DNA of 53,286 nt. Source: an uncultured Prevotella sp. GTDB lineage: Bacteria; Bacteroidota; Bacteroidia; Bacteroidales; Bacteroidaceae. The notes below the pieces were generated by a model that was not told the DNA's origin, did no database searches, and saw only the letters and a list, made by a program, of their open reading frames with translations. Positions 1 through 6,630 of the stretch are shown piece by piece (position 1 is the stretch's first letter; each line of letters begins with the position of its first letter). The stretch covers positions 1-53,286 of the forward strand of contig CAJKDU010000014.1 in assembly GCA_905198745.1 (NCBI GenBank). The letters run 5' to 3'. Made by a program: the position numbers and the translations under genes.

Positions 1-122
1 GTGGAGGGATATTTTCTGCTCCCACAAGCCGCAAGAAAAGACATAAAGACAAATTGTGTGTGAAGAATACGCTTTTCTGAGGAAAAGGAAGATTGTTCAC
101 AGTCACAAGACCGAAAGCAGAA

Positions 123-154
123 TTTGACGATTGTCTCAGAGGCGGCTAACTTTG
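123..154 (+). promoter_or_regulatory. sigma-ABfr type promoter upstream of structured RNA array
   Basis: TTTG at 123-126 and TAACTTTG at 147-154 are separated by 20 bases, matching the Bacteroidetes primary sigma consensus TTTG-N19-21-TAnnTTTG. The expected start is about 158-162, so the transcript would run straight into the hairpin-rich array. Confidence 0.65.
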
Positions 155-267
155 CAGGAAATATGCCTACCACTGCGCTGATTGGAAGCAGATCTTTGAT
201 ATAGTCTGTAAGAGGTGTTATGTATTGCATGTAAAGAGGTGAGGCGAATGAGTGAAACAGAAGCGGG

Positions 268-485
268 TGGGCAGTGAAGCGTTTGTATGTCTGCTGTACC
301 GACAAAAGGCGAGTGTGTTGGCTGTCCGTGATGCAAGTCTTCAAAGCTTCAGCCTTGAAAGCTTGTAGCACGGACAGACAATTCTCTCGCGTCGGTGCTT
401 CGGCATACTGTCAGCTTTGGCTAATAGCAACGTGTTGCCATCAGCCAAGGGTGTCTGTATGACAACAGACCTTGTGACGCTTCGC
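268..485 (+). ncRNA. structured RNA unit A of a tandem array
   Basis: No convincing reading frame, but a nested fold is visible. The closing helix pairs 274-282 with 477-485 (9 bp). Inside it, 296-303 pairs with 391-398, 309-313 with 386-390, and 322-330 with 369-377 (9 bp, continued by 318-320 with 379-381). A second arm pairs 415-422 with 443-450 and 427-430 with 435-438, and a third short hairpin lies at 453-470. Unit C (1006-1178) has the same helices in the same order with different but still paired bases, and shares unpaired blocks such as GGGTGGGC, GGCATACTGTC, GGCTAATAGC and GTGACGCTTCGC. The strand is inferred from the promoter at 123-154. I do not recognise the family. The boundaries are those of the visible helices, not mapped ends. 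Confidence 0.7.
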
Positions 486-543
486 TATGGCGTGGGGCGT
501 AGCAGTATAATTTAGAGGTAGATAGTAACGTATATCAGGTAAG

Positions 544-690
544 AAGAGACAATTGAGCAACGGACAAATCGGGCACTCTTGTCAGCATGACAAATGTGCC
601 TTGTCCTTGCCGCAGGACACTGAGGCAGATTGGACGTAGCAGACTTGTCTGCCACATGCAATATGCCTGAGTGGACAAGAACTGTCTCTT
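544..690 (+). ncRNA. structured RNA unit B, left domain
   Basis: The outer helix pairs 544-551 with 683-690. The interior contains a GGCAC...GTGCC hairpin enclosing TTGTCA/TGACAA (about 570-599), a GTCC...GGAC hairpin next to it, and a GCAGACTTGTCTGC self-complementary stem near 640-655. The domain starts just after the ATATCAGG block that also precedes unit C (near 951-960), so it looks like the start of a repeat unit. It has no counterpart in units A or C. Strand is assumed from the array promoter. Confidence 0.5.
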
Positions 691-740
691 GTATAGCAGA
701 AGAAAAGTTGTAAAACAGATGATTAGTGATAAAAGTGGCA

Positions 741-902
741 TGGGTGGGCAGAATGGCATTACACGGTCATTGCCGAAGCCCTCAATGGGACAGCCAGACA
801 ACAATAAAGGCAGTTATCAGAAGTGACAGTTTCTGATAGTGCCATTGTTGGCAGCCTGTCATATGGGCATTCGTGCGGTGTCCGTACAGTAATGTCGTTC
901 TG
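741..902 (+). ncRNA. structured RNA unit B, right domain
   Basis: After the shared GGGTGGGC block (742-749), 749-762 pairs with 889-902 over 14 positions including two G-U pairs. A long inner hairpin follows: 789-793 with 856-860, 799-805 with 844-850, 809-812 with 840-843, and 815-822 with 831-838. It is followed by the GTGGGGCG-AGC-GTATAA type block (909-926) that also follows unit A (491-510). The same flanks with a different inner fold suggest a diverged member of the array. Confidence 0.6.
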
Positions 903-1005
903 AAGGTGTGGGGCGAAGCGGTATAACTCAAATCATAGACGGAAATCCGCATATATCAGGAGACTATTCAGTGTCGAAAAGGAGATAAATGTAGAACAGG
1001 TACGG

Positions 1006-1178
1006 GTGGGCTGTGAAGCTGTCGCAAGATTGCAAGTCTGAACATCAAGGCGAGTGGATTGACAATTGGCAGTCCTCTCGCGTTCAGACCTTGGCATACT
1101 GTCTTTCTTGGCTAATAGCGACCATGTCGTCATCAGCCAGGAATGTCTGTATACCAACAAGCTTGGTGACGCTTCGCA
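1006..1178 (+). ncRNA. structured RNA unit C of the tandem array
   Basis: Same architecture as unit A. The closing helix pairs 1012-1019 with 1171-1178; then 1036-1043 pairs with 1082-1089, 1050-1054 with 1077-1081, and 1056-1061 with 1070-1075. The second arm pairs 1105-1113 with 1135-1143 and 1118-1122 with 1126-1130, and the last short hairpin 1153-1157 with 1163-1167. Paired positions differ from unit A while pairing is kept: the GCAA/TTGC tip of A is GCGAC/GTCGT here, and ACAA/TTGT is ACCAA/TTGGT. This is what a conserved RNA, not a protein, would show. The unit ends 84 bases before the next gene. Confidence 0.7.
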
Positions 1179-1262
1179 AATGGAGCGGGACGGAGTAGAT
1201 TAACAGTTCATAGTGGATTGATATTTATATAAAAGGTATAAATATAATTTTCAAATAATTCT

Positions 1263-1904
1263 ATGGACAGTAAAAAAGCAAAAATTGCCATCATCGACAA
1301 TGGCAAAGTAAAGACATTGCAAGAATGGAACAAGGCTGATGCCTTGTTTTTTTGTGAGGTATTACAGAGAGAGAGGACAGACCTGTATGATTATGTCAGG
1401 GAAGTCTTGCAGAAAATGAACAGTGTTCAGAAGGATGCTATCGGGTATTGCCTGGAGCCTATGCCTGAAGGATATGGTAAATGCAAACAAGAGATAAGAA
1501 AGAAACCTTCTTTCAATTCCATATTGAACGAACATGATTTGAAGCAGTTGGCTGATTTGTCCAACGAATTTGGAGTTTTTGCTGAGCCAAGGCAAGTCAC
1601 TCCTCGTATTCTCGCCGCTTTTTTCAGAATGGAGCAGACGGGGTTAAAAGTGAAAAAACTGAGAATACTATGTGCTATGCTGTCATCGTTGGCTTCCTAC
1701 GGATTCATCACTTACAACTGGCAATCGCCTATCTACACTCACCGTCTTTTGAGAGCATACAAGAAAGACGGCTACTTGAACAGAAGTGACCTGTCAACCG
1801 CCAACGGAGCTATCCATGCCGTGCTGATGGATGAACGCATGTCAAAAATCGGAGCAGTCATCAAAAAGTTGAAATTGACACGTGAGGGGAAGGAAAAACA
1901 CTGA
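1263..1904 (+). CDS. hypothetical protein, 213 aa, mobile-element type
   Basis: I do not recognise this protein. It has no signal peptide or membrane segment and is basic toward the C-terminus. The C-terminal half (from about residue 105) looks helical, with an FFRMEQTG stretch and a YGFITYNWQSP stretch. That pattern of a helical region with a conserved NWQ is something I associate loosely with accessory proteins of Bacteroidales mobile elements, but I cannot name a family. The ATG at 1263 is preceded by an AT-rich stretch with a weak TAATTTTC box near 1245. It is the first reading frame after the structured RNA array, so the array may be its leader or an independent transcript. Its stop codon lies inside the palindrome at 1898-1915. 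Confidence 0.75.
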   Translation: MDSKKAKIAIIDNGKVKTLQEWNKADALFFCEVLQRERTDLYDYVREVLQKMNSVQKDAIGYCLEPMPEGYGKCKQEIRKKPSFNSILNEHDLKQLADLSNEFGVFAEPRQVTPRILAAFFRMEQTGLKVKKLRILCAMLSSLASYGFITYNWQSPIYTHRLLRAYKKDGYLNRSDLSTANGAIHAVLMDERMSKIGAVIKKLKLTREGKEKH

Positions 1905-1915
1905 CATGTCAGTGT
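1898..1915. promoter_or_regulatory. perfect 18-bp palindrome, candidate operator
   Basis: ACACTGACATGTCAGTGT is its own reverse complement. It covers the stop codon of the 213-aa gene and ends 30 bases before the -7 box at 1945-1952, which would put it near -60 to -43 of the fimbrillin transcript. A dimeric activator or repressor site is the simplest reading; a terminator is unlikely because no T-run follows. Confidence 0.45.
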
Positions 1916-1944
1916 CATGATGATGGATTTTTATGCGCTGGTAG

Positions 1945-1952
1945 TACCTTTG
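1945..1952 (+). promoter_or_regulatory. TAnnTTTG -7 box for the fimbrillin gene
   Basis: TACCTTTG followed by CA matches the Bacteroidetes -7 box. The -33 region is poor, with no TTTG 19-21 bases upstream, which would fit a promoter that depends on an activator such as one bound at the 1898-1915 palindrome. The leader to the ATG at 2016 would be about 55 bases. Confidence 0.5.
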
Positions 1953-2015
1953 CACTCAAAAATGGCGAGTTTTGAAGACTCCGCGGCTGTATAATTTATA
2001 AATATCAAGTCAAAA

Positions 2016-2918
2016 ATGAAGAAAACAACAAGAATCATTGCCATGGGTGCAATAGTTGCATGTATGGCATCCTGCTCAGAGAGCGAACTGTATTTGTATG
2101 GATGTGGATGCGACAAGGAGGACAATCCTTGTCTTCTACAAGTGACAGATGTGACGAAGGCCGGCTATGCCTTGACACGGGCTGCAAATGAGAAATCAGC
2201 TTTCGACGAAGGCGACCTGATTGGTTTGTGTCTGGATGATGGTAGTGGCACCTACGACGGAACAAGCTATAATGGCATAAAGCTGACCAAGGGGGAAAGT
2301 GAATGGACTCTGGAAACAAAAGCCCTGTTGAGTTCAACTCCTGGAACGTTGTATGCCATATACCCATATAGAGAAGACATGAGCAATAAGGTCATCTCAT
2401 TGTCGTTAAATGACGCCCAAGACTATCTGTTCGACAAGGTTGATAAAATCTCGAAAAGCAACAATACAGTGTCGCTGAGCATGGGGCACATGCGTGCCAA
2501 ACTGGTTGTAAATATCAAGAAGGGTAATTTTCTGGGAGACTGTAATATCACCCAAGGCAGAATATATGGCTCCTCGCTCTCTGTGGATGGCTCATATGAC
2601 CTTGTGACTGAAAAAATGACCGAATCAGATACTGATCAGGAAATACAATTCACGGGAGCCGTGTCAGACGAAGCACCCCTTGTGGATGAATGGTTTGTGT
2701 TCAGTAAGTTCGGTTCTTCAATATCCAAATTGTCATTTGAGTTTACCGTTAATGGAGTCGTGTTCCCCACGGTAAGTTCCACAAACAGTATCAGGTTTGA
2801 GAAGGGTAAGAAATACATCTTCAACATCACTATCAACAACAAGCAGGCAGAAGTGACGGCAGTGGATATAGAACAATGGGTAGATACCGACAGCGAAGAC
2901 CTGTCTGTTATCAACTAA
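2016..2918 (+). CDS. fimbrillin-family (Mfa-like) lipoprotein
   Basis: The protein is 300 aa. It starts with a lipoprotein signal peptide ending in MASC at about residue 20, so it should be lipidated and carried to the outer membrane. The mature part shows the usual fimbrillin-family signs: an FDEGDLIGL stretch after a short linker containing TRAAN, a YAIYPY motif, a segment with MGHMRAKLVV, and a C-terminal FEKGKKYIFNITI strand followed by DIEQW. In Bacteroidales these proteins are surface lipoproteins or pilus subunits of the FimA/Mfa fold, assembled after Rgp-type protease cleavage. One copy stands alone here without anchor or tip genes, so it may be a single surface lipoprotein rather than a full pilus. 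A phosphoribosyltransferase gene follows after 59 bases. Confidence 0.85.
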   Translation: MKKTTRIIAMGAIVACMASCSESELYLYGCGCDKEDNPCLLQVTDVTKAGYALTRAANEKSAFDEGDLIGLCLDDGSGTYDGTSYNGIKLTKGESEWTLETKALLSSTPGTLYAIYPYREDMSNKVISLSLNDAQDYLFDKVDKISKSNNTVSLSMGHMRAKLVVNIKKGNFLGDCNITQGRIYGSSLSVDGSYDLVTEKMTESDTDQEIQFTGAVSDEAPLVDEWFVFSKFGSSISKLSFEFTVNGVVFPTVSSTNSIRFEKGKKYIFNITINNKQAEVTAVDIEQWVDTDSEDLSVIN

Positions 2919-2977
2919 CATGTCATCGCAGGGAAACGTCCGTATTGTACGGACTGCTCCCATAGACGATAAGGCCG

Positions 2978-3826
2978 ATGGATGAAGTGCATTATGTGGT
3001 AGTGGTTACCTTGGTGGCAGGCCTGCTTGTGCGCATTGCCTTTTGGTGGGGGAACCGCTGGAAGAAGCGTGCGAGGTATGCCTACATGATAGTCGGGCAG
3101 CGCGGCGAGACACCCGAAGAACGCTCATGGGGCTACCGCAATGCCCTGCTGGCTGGAGAGGCAAAAGCCCTGAAGTACTACTTGTGCGCATCTTTGGAGC
3201 AGTTTGAGGATGTGAAGCCGTTAACACCCTCGCCATTTGACACGGGGATTGGGTATTCCGTGCCTTTCATCTTCTATGACTATTATCTGCCCATGCGCAT
3301 CAGGAACTTCGGGACGGAGCGGCAGCAGGAACTGTCATGGACAATCAACCGCTTCAAGGAGGGAAAGGCAGATGCGTCAGGCTACTTCCTCACATGCATT
3401 GCCAAACTGGGGCTTTCGGGGCCGCTAACCATCCTCTTCATGCCGTGCAGCAGCAGACGCAACTATTTTATGCGCTTCAAGGCTCTCGCTGTACAATTAG
3501 ACAGATACAGGGAACTGGAACCGGAACTGTACAGTATGCGCTATATTTCGGAAAGGAAGAGCAAACATAAGAGTGCGGACAGAAATCAGGTGTCGGCTGT
3601 GTCCAACATCGTACTTGATGCCAACGTCGTGGGCAAGCAGAACTGCATCCTGGTGGACGATGTGTGTACGACCGGCTCGTCCATAAGGGCGCATATAGCT
3701 GAACTGCACACGTTTGGGGTTCGTGTGGTGGGAGTTGTTTGCCTAGGCAAGACACCACTTATCCCAACTAATGAAACGATAATGAATCAAGCAAGAAAAG
3801 AACACAAAGAAAATTTTGAAATATGA
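2978..3826 (+). CDS. membrane-anchored ComF-like phosphoribosyltransferase
   Basis: The protein is 282 aa. Residues about 5-22 form one hydrophobic helix followed by basic residues, giving an N-in/N-out anchor rather than a cleaved signal. The C-terminal 120 residues hold a type I PRTase fold: a TILFMPCSSRR segment in the place of the ComF hood strand, then the PRPP-binding loop ILVDDVCTTGSS at about residue 228, followed by a helix and VVGVVCLGKT. The ComF zinc finger is absent. Such PRTases bind 5-phosphoribosyl-pyrophosphate; the substrate here is unknown. The stop codon overlaps the ATG of the SSB gene by four bases (ATGA at 3823-3826), so the two are translationally coupled, which hints at a role in DNA processing or competence-like uptake. 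That role is inference only. Confidence 0.75.
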   Translation: MDEVHYVVVVTLVAGLLVRIAFWWGNRWKKRARYAYMIVGQRGETPEERSWGYRNALLAGEAKALKYYLCASLEQFEDVKPLTPSPFDTGIGYSVPFIFYDYYLPMRIRNFGTERQQELSWTINRFKEGKADASGYFLTCIAKLGLSGPLTILFMPCSSRRNYFMRFKALAVQLDRYRELEPELYSMRYISERKSKHKSADRNQVSAVSNIVLDANVVGKQNCILVDDVCTTGSSIRAHIAELHTFGVRVVGVVCLGKTPLIPTNETIMNQARKEHKENFEI

Positions 3827-4167
3827 ACAACGTAACAATCATGGGACGGCTTGGCTCAGAGCCTGTTGTCCGCAACACCAATGGATCGACGGTAGCCCGA
3901 CTGTCATTGGGCGTGACCATCAACTCAGAAAAGAATTCAGATAAATCAACCGAATGGATTGATGTCTATCTGCGGGACAGCCTTGCTCTCATTGCACAGC
4001 AGTACTATCACACCGGGGACAAAATTTACATCTATGGACATCTGGTGACTGGCTCGATGAAGGACCGAGACGGCAATGTGCGCTACGCAACGCAGATTGT
4101 AGCCGATGAGAGCAGCAAGGTAAAGACTGCAAGAAGGAACCTCAATGCAGACGAGAGTGAAGAATAA
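3823..4167 (+). CDS. ssb: single-stranded DNA-binding protein (SSB 1)
   Basis: The protein is 114 aa with a complete OB-fold: start MNNVTIMGRLGSEP, the basic strand VARLSLGV, the EWIDVYLRDSLA strand in the position of the usual W-x-N/R-V-x-W-G segment, and the GHLVTGSMKDRDGN hairpin. It is shorter than housekeeping SSBs (about 140-180 aa) because the flexible tail is almost missing. It ends in ADESEE and lacks the DDDIPF-type tip that recruits partner enzymes. It is the second cistron after the PRTase, with a four-base overlap. It probably protects element DNA during transfer or replication. Confidence 0.88.
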   Translation: MNNVTIMGRLGSEPVVRNTNGSTVARLSLGVTINSEKNSDKSTEWIDVYLRDSLALIAQQYYHTGDKIYIYGHLVTGSMKDRDGNVRYATQIVADESSKVKTARRNLNADESEE

Positions 4168-4184
4168 AAAAATAGAATAATGCT

Positions 4185-4754
4185 ATGGCAGTAAACAAGG
4201 TAAATCTTGTGGGGAGGCTGGGAGCTGACCCCACATTCCATCACATTGACAAGAACAACACCCTGTCACGCATCAATGTGGCAGTTCATGACTGTGACTA
4301 TGATTCGAGTGGCAACAAGGAGAAGGTGACCAACTGGATTACTGTTATCCTATGGAACCGCCTTTCCTACATCTCCAAGAACCTGCTATGCAAGGGGGCG
4401 ACGGTGTCTGTGGAAGGAAAGGTCGTGAAACGTAGTTACACGGACAAGAATGGGATAAGGCAGTATGTACTGGAAGTGGAGGCGCAGCGCATTGAGTGTC
4501 TTTGCAAGCCAGAGAACAAACAGCCTGCGGAGATGGATGAGACGGACAATGAAGCCACCTGTTTTGACAGCGAGGAACCTGACTACTATGACGATCCCTT
4601 TGGTGACGAAGAGGACGGTGTGGCAAGTTATGAGCTTCAAGAGGAAACTGTAAACAATGTCGTTTCAGAGCCTCTTGTCGTCAAGAGAGGCAAGTCGCTT
4701 TCCATCAAAGACCTTGAAGTCCCGAAGAAAAGAGGGAGAAAGAAAAGCAAATAA
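4185..4754 (+). CDS. ssb: single-stranded DNA-binding protein (SSB 2) with long charged tail
   Basis: The protein is 189 aa, starting 17 bases after SSB 1. The OB-fold covers roughly residues 1-105: KVNLVGRLGADP, LSRINVAVHD, TNWITVILWNRLSYI, GATVSVEGKVVKRSYTDKNG. It is followed by an acidic, Asp/Glu/Tyr-rich linker (about 110-150) and an unusual basic end containing KKRGRKKSK, which reads like an AT-hook-type DNA contact. The canonical acidic SSB tip is missing. It is clearly a different paralogue from SSB 1, to which it is only distantly similar. Confidence 0.88.
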   Translation: MAVNKVNLVGRLGADPTFHHIDKNNTLSRINVAVHDCDYDSSGNKEKVTNWITVILWNRLSYISKNLLCKGATVSVEGKVVKRSYTDKNGIRQYVLEVEAQRIECLCKPENKQPAEMDETDNEATCFDSEEPDYYDDPFGDEEDGVASYELQEETVNNVVSEPLVVKRGKSLSIKDLEVPKKRGRKKSK

Positions 4755-4793
4755 AACAGATTTGCCGTTTACACATTATTATATATAAATATA

Positions 4794-4907
4794 ATGGAAG
4801 ATTTGTTGGCTATAATAGGAGCATTTGTCTTAATGAAAGTCATGTGGTTCGTGCTGAGGGTACTCTTTCATGCGAGCAGACGAAGTGATTACAGGAGGGA
4901 CAGATAA
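4794..4907 (+). CDS. small hydrophobic peptide, 37 aa
   Basis: The frame begins MEDLLAIIGAFVLMK and ends RRSDYRRDR before two stop codons. About 20 uncharged residues form a single membrane helix with one Lys in the middle, followed by a strongly basic end. It is in the same direction as the SSB genes and starts 40 bases after the SSB 2 stop. There is no obvious Shine-Dalgarno, which is common in Bacteroidetes; the leader is AT-rich. No function can be assigned. A small membrane protein or a type I toxin-like peptide is possible, but no antisense RNA was seen. Confidence 0.5.
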   Translation: MEDLLAIIGAFVLMKVMWFVLRVLFHASRRSDYRRDR

Positions 4908-4969
4908 TAAGCGATACGACAGAAATCAGCCGCAAGGAGTCATGTCCCTGCGGCTGATTGGTGTTAGAG

Positions 4970-5341
4970 TCATTCCATCTTGTGAAGGAATGCCTGCAAA
5001 TCCTCGTCCGGAATGTTTTTCAGTTTTATTGGCGAAAAGCCGTCCAACTGCTCCACTTCAAACACTTCGTCCATTCCGTACTTGGAGCCGTCTACCTTTA
5101 CGCTCTCCATTTCATTCACAGAAGTATAGCCATACTCCGTTTCGTGCAGACCGCATACGATGGTGAACAATGTTGTGTCACTTCCTTCGGGCTGCCCTTC
5201 GAGTACAAACCATCTAATGTTACCGATGAAGAAAACCGCCACACAAACGGCATCCTTGCCCTTACCATCCTGTGAGTACAGGGGATAGGACTTTAGCCTT
5301 TCCTCCAATGTCGGTGTAATCAATCTGCTTGCCATAGTCAA
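4970..5341 (-). CDS. DUF2958-type protein
   Basis: The protein is 123 aa (121 if the second ATG at 5335 is used). The order RLITPTLEERL, then DGKGKDAVCVAVFF, then IRWFVLEGQPEGSD and GLHETEYGYTSVNEME follows the DUF2958 layout, a small alpha/beta protein found very often on plasmids and integrative elements of many phyla and of unknown biochemical role. It is the last gene of a three-gene minus operon; its ATG overlaps the stop of the preceding gene by four bases (5338-5341). Confidence 0.78.
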   Translation of the reverse strand: MTMASRLITPTLEERLKSYPLYSQDGKGKDAVCVAVFFIGNIRWFVLEGQPEGSDTTLFTIVCGLHETEYGYTSVNEMESVKVDGSKYGMDEVFEVEQLDGFSPIKLKNIPDEDLQAFLHKME

Positions 5342-5631
5342 TCGGTGTTAAGTGTTCTGCAATACATTCTTTTCTCTTCAAGGTGCTCGATGGTTTCAGC
5401 TGCCAATCGGCACGCCCATTCGTCACGCTGGTCATAGTGTCCCTTTTGGTAGTCGTCCGCAAGACGTTCCAAGAAGGCAAACACCACCTTGCCCTTTTCA
5501 TTGACGAGATAACGATGGTCATTCGCAAGGGCATTTCCAACCTTGGAGGCAGAACCCATCTGACCGTTAACAAACCGTGAGAAGCATTCGACAAAAGTCT
5601 GCTCTTTCTCTGATAATTTTTTGCTGTCCAT
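5338..5631 (-). CDS. hypothetical protein, 97 aa
   Basis: I chose the ATG at 5631 (MDSKKLSEKEQ) because longer versions run into the upstream gene of the same operon. The protein is helical and charged (SRFVNGQMG, VFAFLERLADDYQKG, EWACRLAAETIEHLEEK), with no membrane segment. It sits between a 64-aa protein and the DUF2958 protein, with a 19-base gap upstream and a four-base overlap downstream, so the three are co-expressed. The family is not recognised. Confidence 0.72.
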   Translation of the reverse strand: MDSKKLSEKEQTFVECFSRFVNGQMGSASKVGNALANDHRYLVNEKGKVVFAFLERLADDYQKGHYDQRDEWACRLAAETIEHLEEKRMYCRTLNTD

Positions 5632-5650
5632 TGTATTCTTGAATTTGATG

Positions 5651-5845
5651 TTAATAACTCGCCTGATAATAGATTCTCGGTTCGCTGCTGACATTGTAGA
5701 TATACTCTCCGCAACGCACCAATAAGGCATCCATACCATAATAGATGCGCTTCATGCCTTTGATGCTTCCACTTCTGTGGAAGTTGGGGAAGCGGCTGAT
5801 GTCGCACCGCTTGCCTTGTTCTTTAGTAATTCTTCTTGTCCTCAT
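5651..5845 (-). CDS. small conserved mobile-element protein, 64 aa
   Basis: Start at 5845 gives MRTRRITKEQGKRCDIS; a TTG start at 5869 would add eight residues. The protein is basic and ends in a YIYNVSSEPRIYYQ segment. It has the look of the short proteins found next to DUF2958 genes in Bacteroidales conjugative elements, but I cannot name a family. It is the first gene of the minus-strand trio that runs down to 4970. Confidence 0.65.
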   Translation of the reverse strand: MRTRRITKEQGKRCDISRFPNFHRSGSIKGMKRIYYGMDALLVRCGEYIYNVSSEPRIYYQASY

Positions 5846-5869
5846 GTCATTTGATGTTTGGATGTTCAA

Positions 5870-6198
5870 CTTGTTTTTGCTTCCCTTTGTTCGAAGCCTT
5901 TCGGCTCCGCTTGTCGGGAACTTATTTTTCGTGCATCAAAGACTGCGGAATAAGGGCAATAAGGCAAGTAAACAGACGGAGAAATAAATGAAATACCACT
6001 AATGGAACATTCGTGAAAAGCTGTCGTTAAGTTCTCTGCCTGTTAGCTGTGCGGTACTTGATGTTTGCCCAGGCAGTAACTTTGCACCGAAAAATGGGCA
6101 TCGACAAGTGAGCGGAATGATTGACAACAGAATGTCATATACAAAAGACTAAAACAGTTGATAGAACTTACAGCAGTCAAGAAACTATCCCATGAGCA
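5870..6198. other. gap between the DUF2958 operon and SSB 3 terminator
   Basis: No gene is supported. The part next to 5870 should hold the promoter of the minus-strand trio; no perfect TAnnTTTG is seen on that strand. A plus-strand TAACTTTG box lies at 6077-6084 without a matching -33, leading into about 110 bases with no usable frame and ending at the SSB 3 terminator hairpin. Confidence 0.5.
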
Positions 6199-6229
6199 AA
6201 ACAAAAGCGACCCGAAGGTCGCCTTGTTT
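6199..6229 (-). terminator. terminator after SSB 3
   Basis: AAACAA plus GCGACC pairs with GGTCGC plus TTGTTT around a CGAA tetraloop (6213-6216). In the minus direction the stem is followed by TTTTGTTTTGC. It lies 15 bases beyond the SSB 3 stop. Confidence 0.7.
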
Positions 6230-6243
6230 ATGAGGAGGAAAGG

Positions 6244-6630
6244 CTATTTCTTGCCCTTCTTGGTTGCTGGCTTGGAAGGCTCTTCCTCAGGAGTCTCCTC
6301 CTTGTCTGGCGTGAGGTAAACCTTGTCGGCTACGAGTACTACTTTGGAGTGCTTGACACCATCCTTGTCTGTCCACTCATCTGGACGGAAACGACCCTCA
6401 ACTGTAAGCATGGCACCTTTTGTGATGATGTCGAACGTGTCGGTGCTTCCGTTCTTGCGCCAAGTTTCCACATTGATGAAAGCTGACACTCTGCGTGTTT
6501 CCTCGCCGTTCTTTTCCTGTCGGCTGATAGCCAAAGAGAAGCGTGCTACGCTGTTGTTTGTAAACTGGTGGATGCTAGCGTCTGAGCCTACGAATCCAGT
6601 GATACCGAAAGAATTTTCTACCTTTTTCAT
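6244..6630 (-). CDS. ssb: single-stranded DNA-binding protein (SSB 3)
   Basis: The protein is 128 aa. The OB-fold is visible from FGITGFVGSDA through VARFSLAISRQ, INVETWRKNG, GAMLTVEGRFRPDEW and the final VVLVADKVYL strand. The tail is short, with a Glu/Pro stretch and then PATKKGKK, so the acidic partner-recruiting tip is again missing and the end is basic. It is a stand-alone gene with its own terminator on the strand opposite to SSB 1 and SSB 2, and it is the third SSB within 2.8 kb. Confidence 0.87.
   Translation of the reverse strand: MKKVENSFGITGFVGSDASIHQFTNNSVARFSLAISRQEKNGEETRRVSAFINVETWRKNGSTDTFDIITKGAMLTVEGRFRPDEWTDKDGVKHSKVVLVADKVYLTPDKEETPEEEPSKPATKKGKK

Noticed and set aside
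160..1200. Several short open frames on both strands over the RNA array.
   Set aside because: They lack plausible starts, have Cys/His/Ser-rich random composition, and the two paralogous units change bases in helix pairs rather than by codon.
2016..2918. Possible complete fimbrial operon.
   Set aside because: Only one fimbrillin-type protein is present; no anchor, usher-like or tip genes follow.
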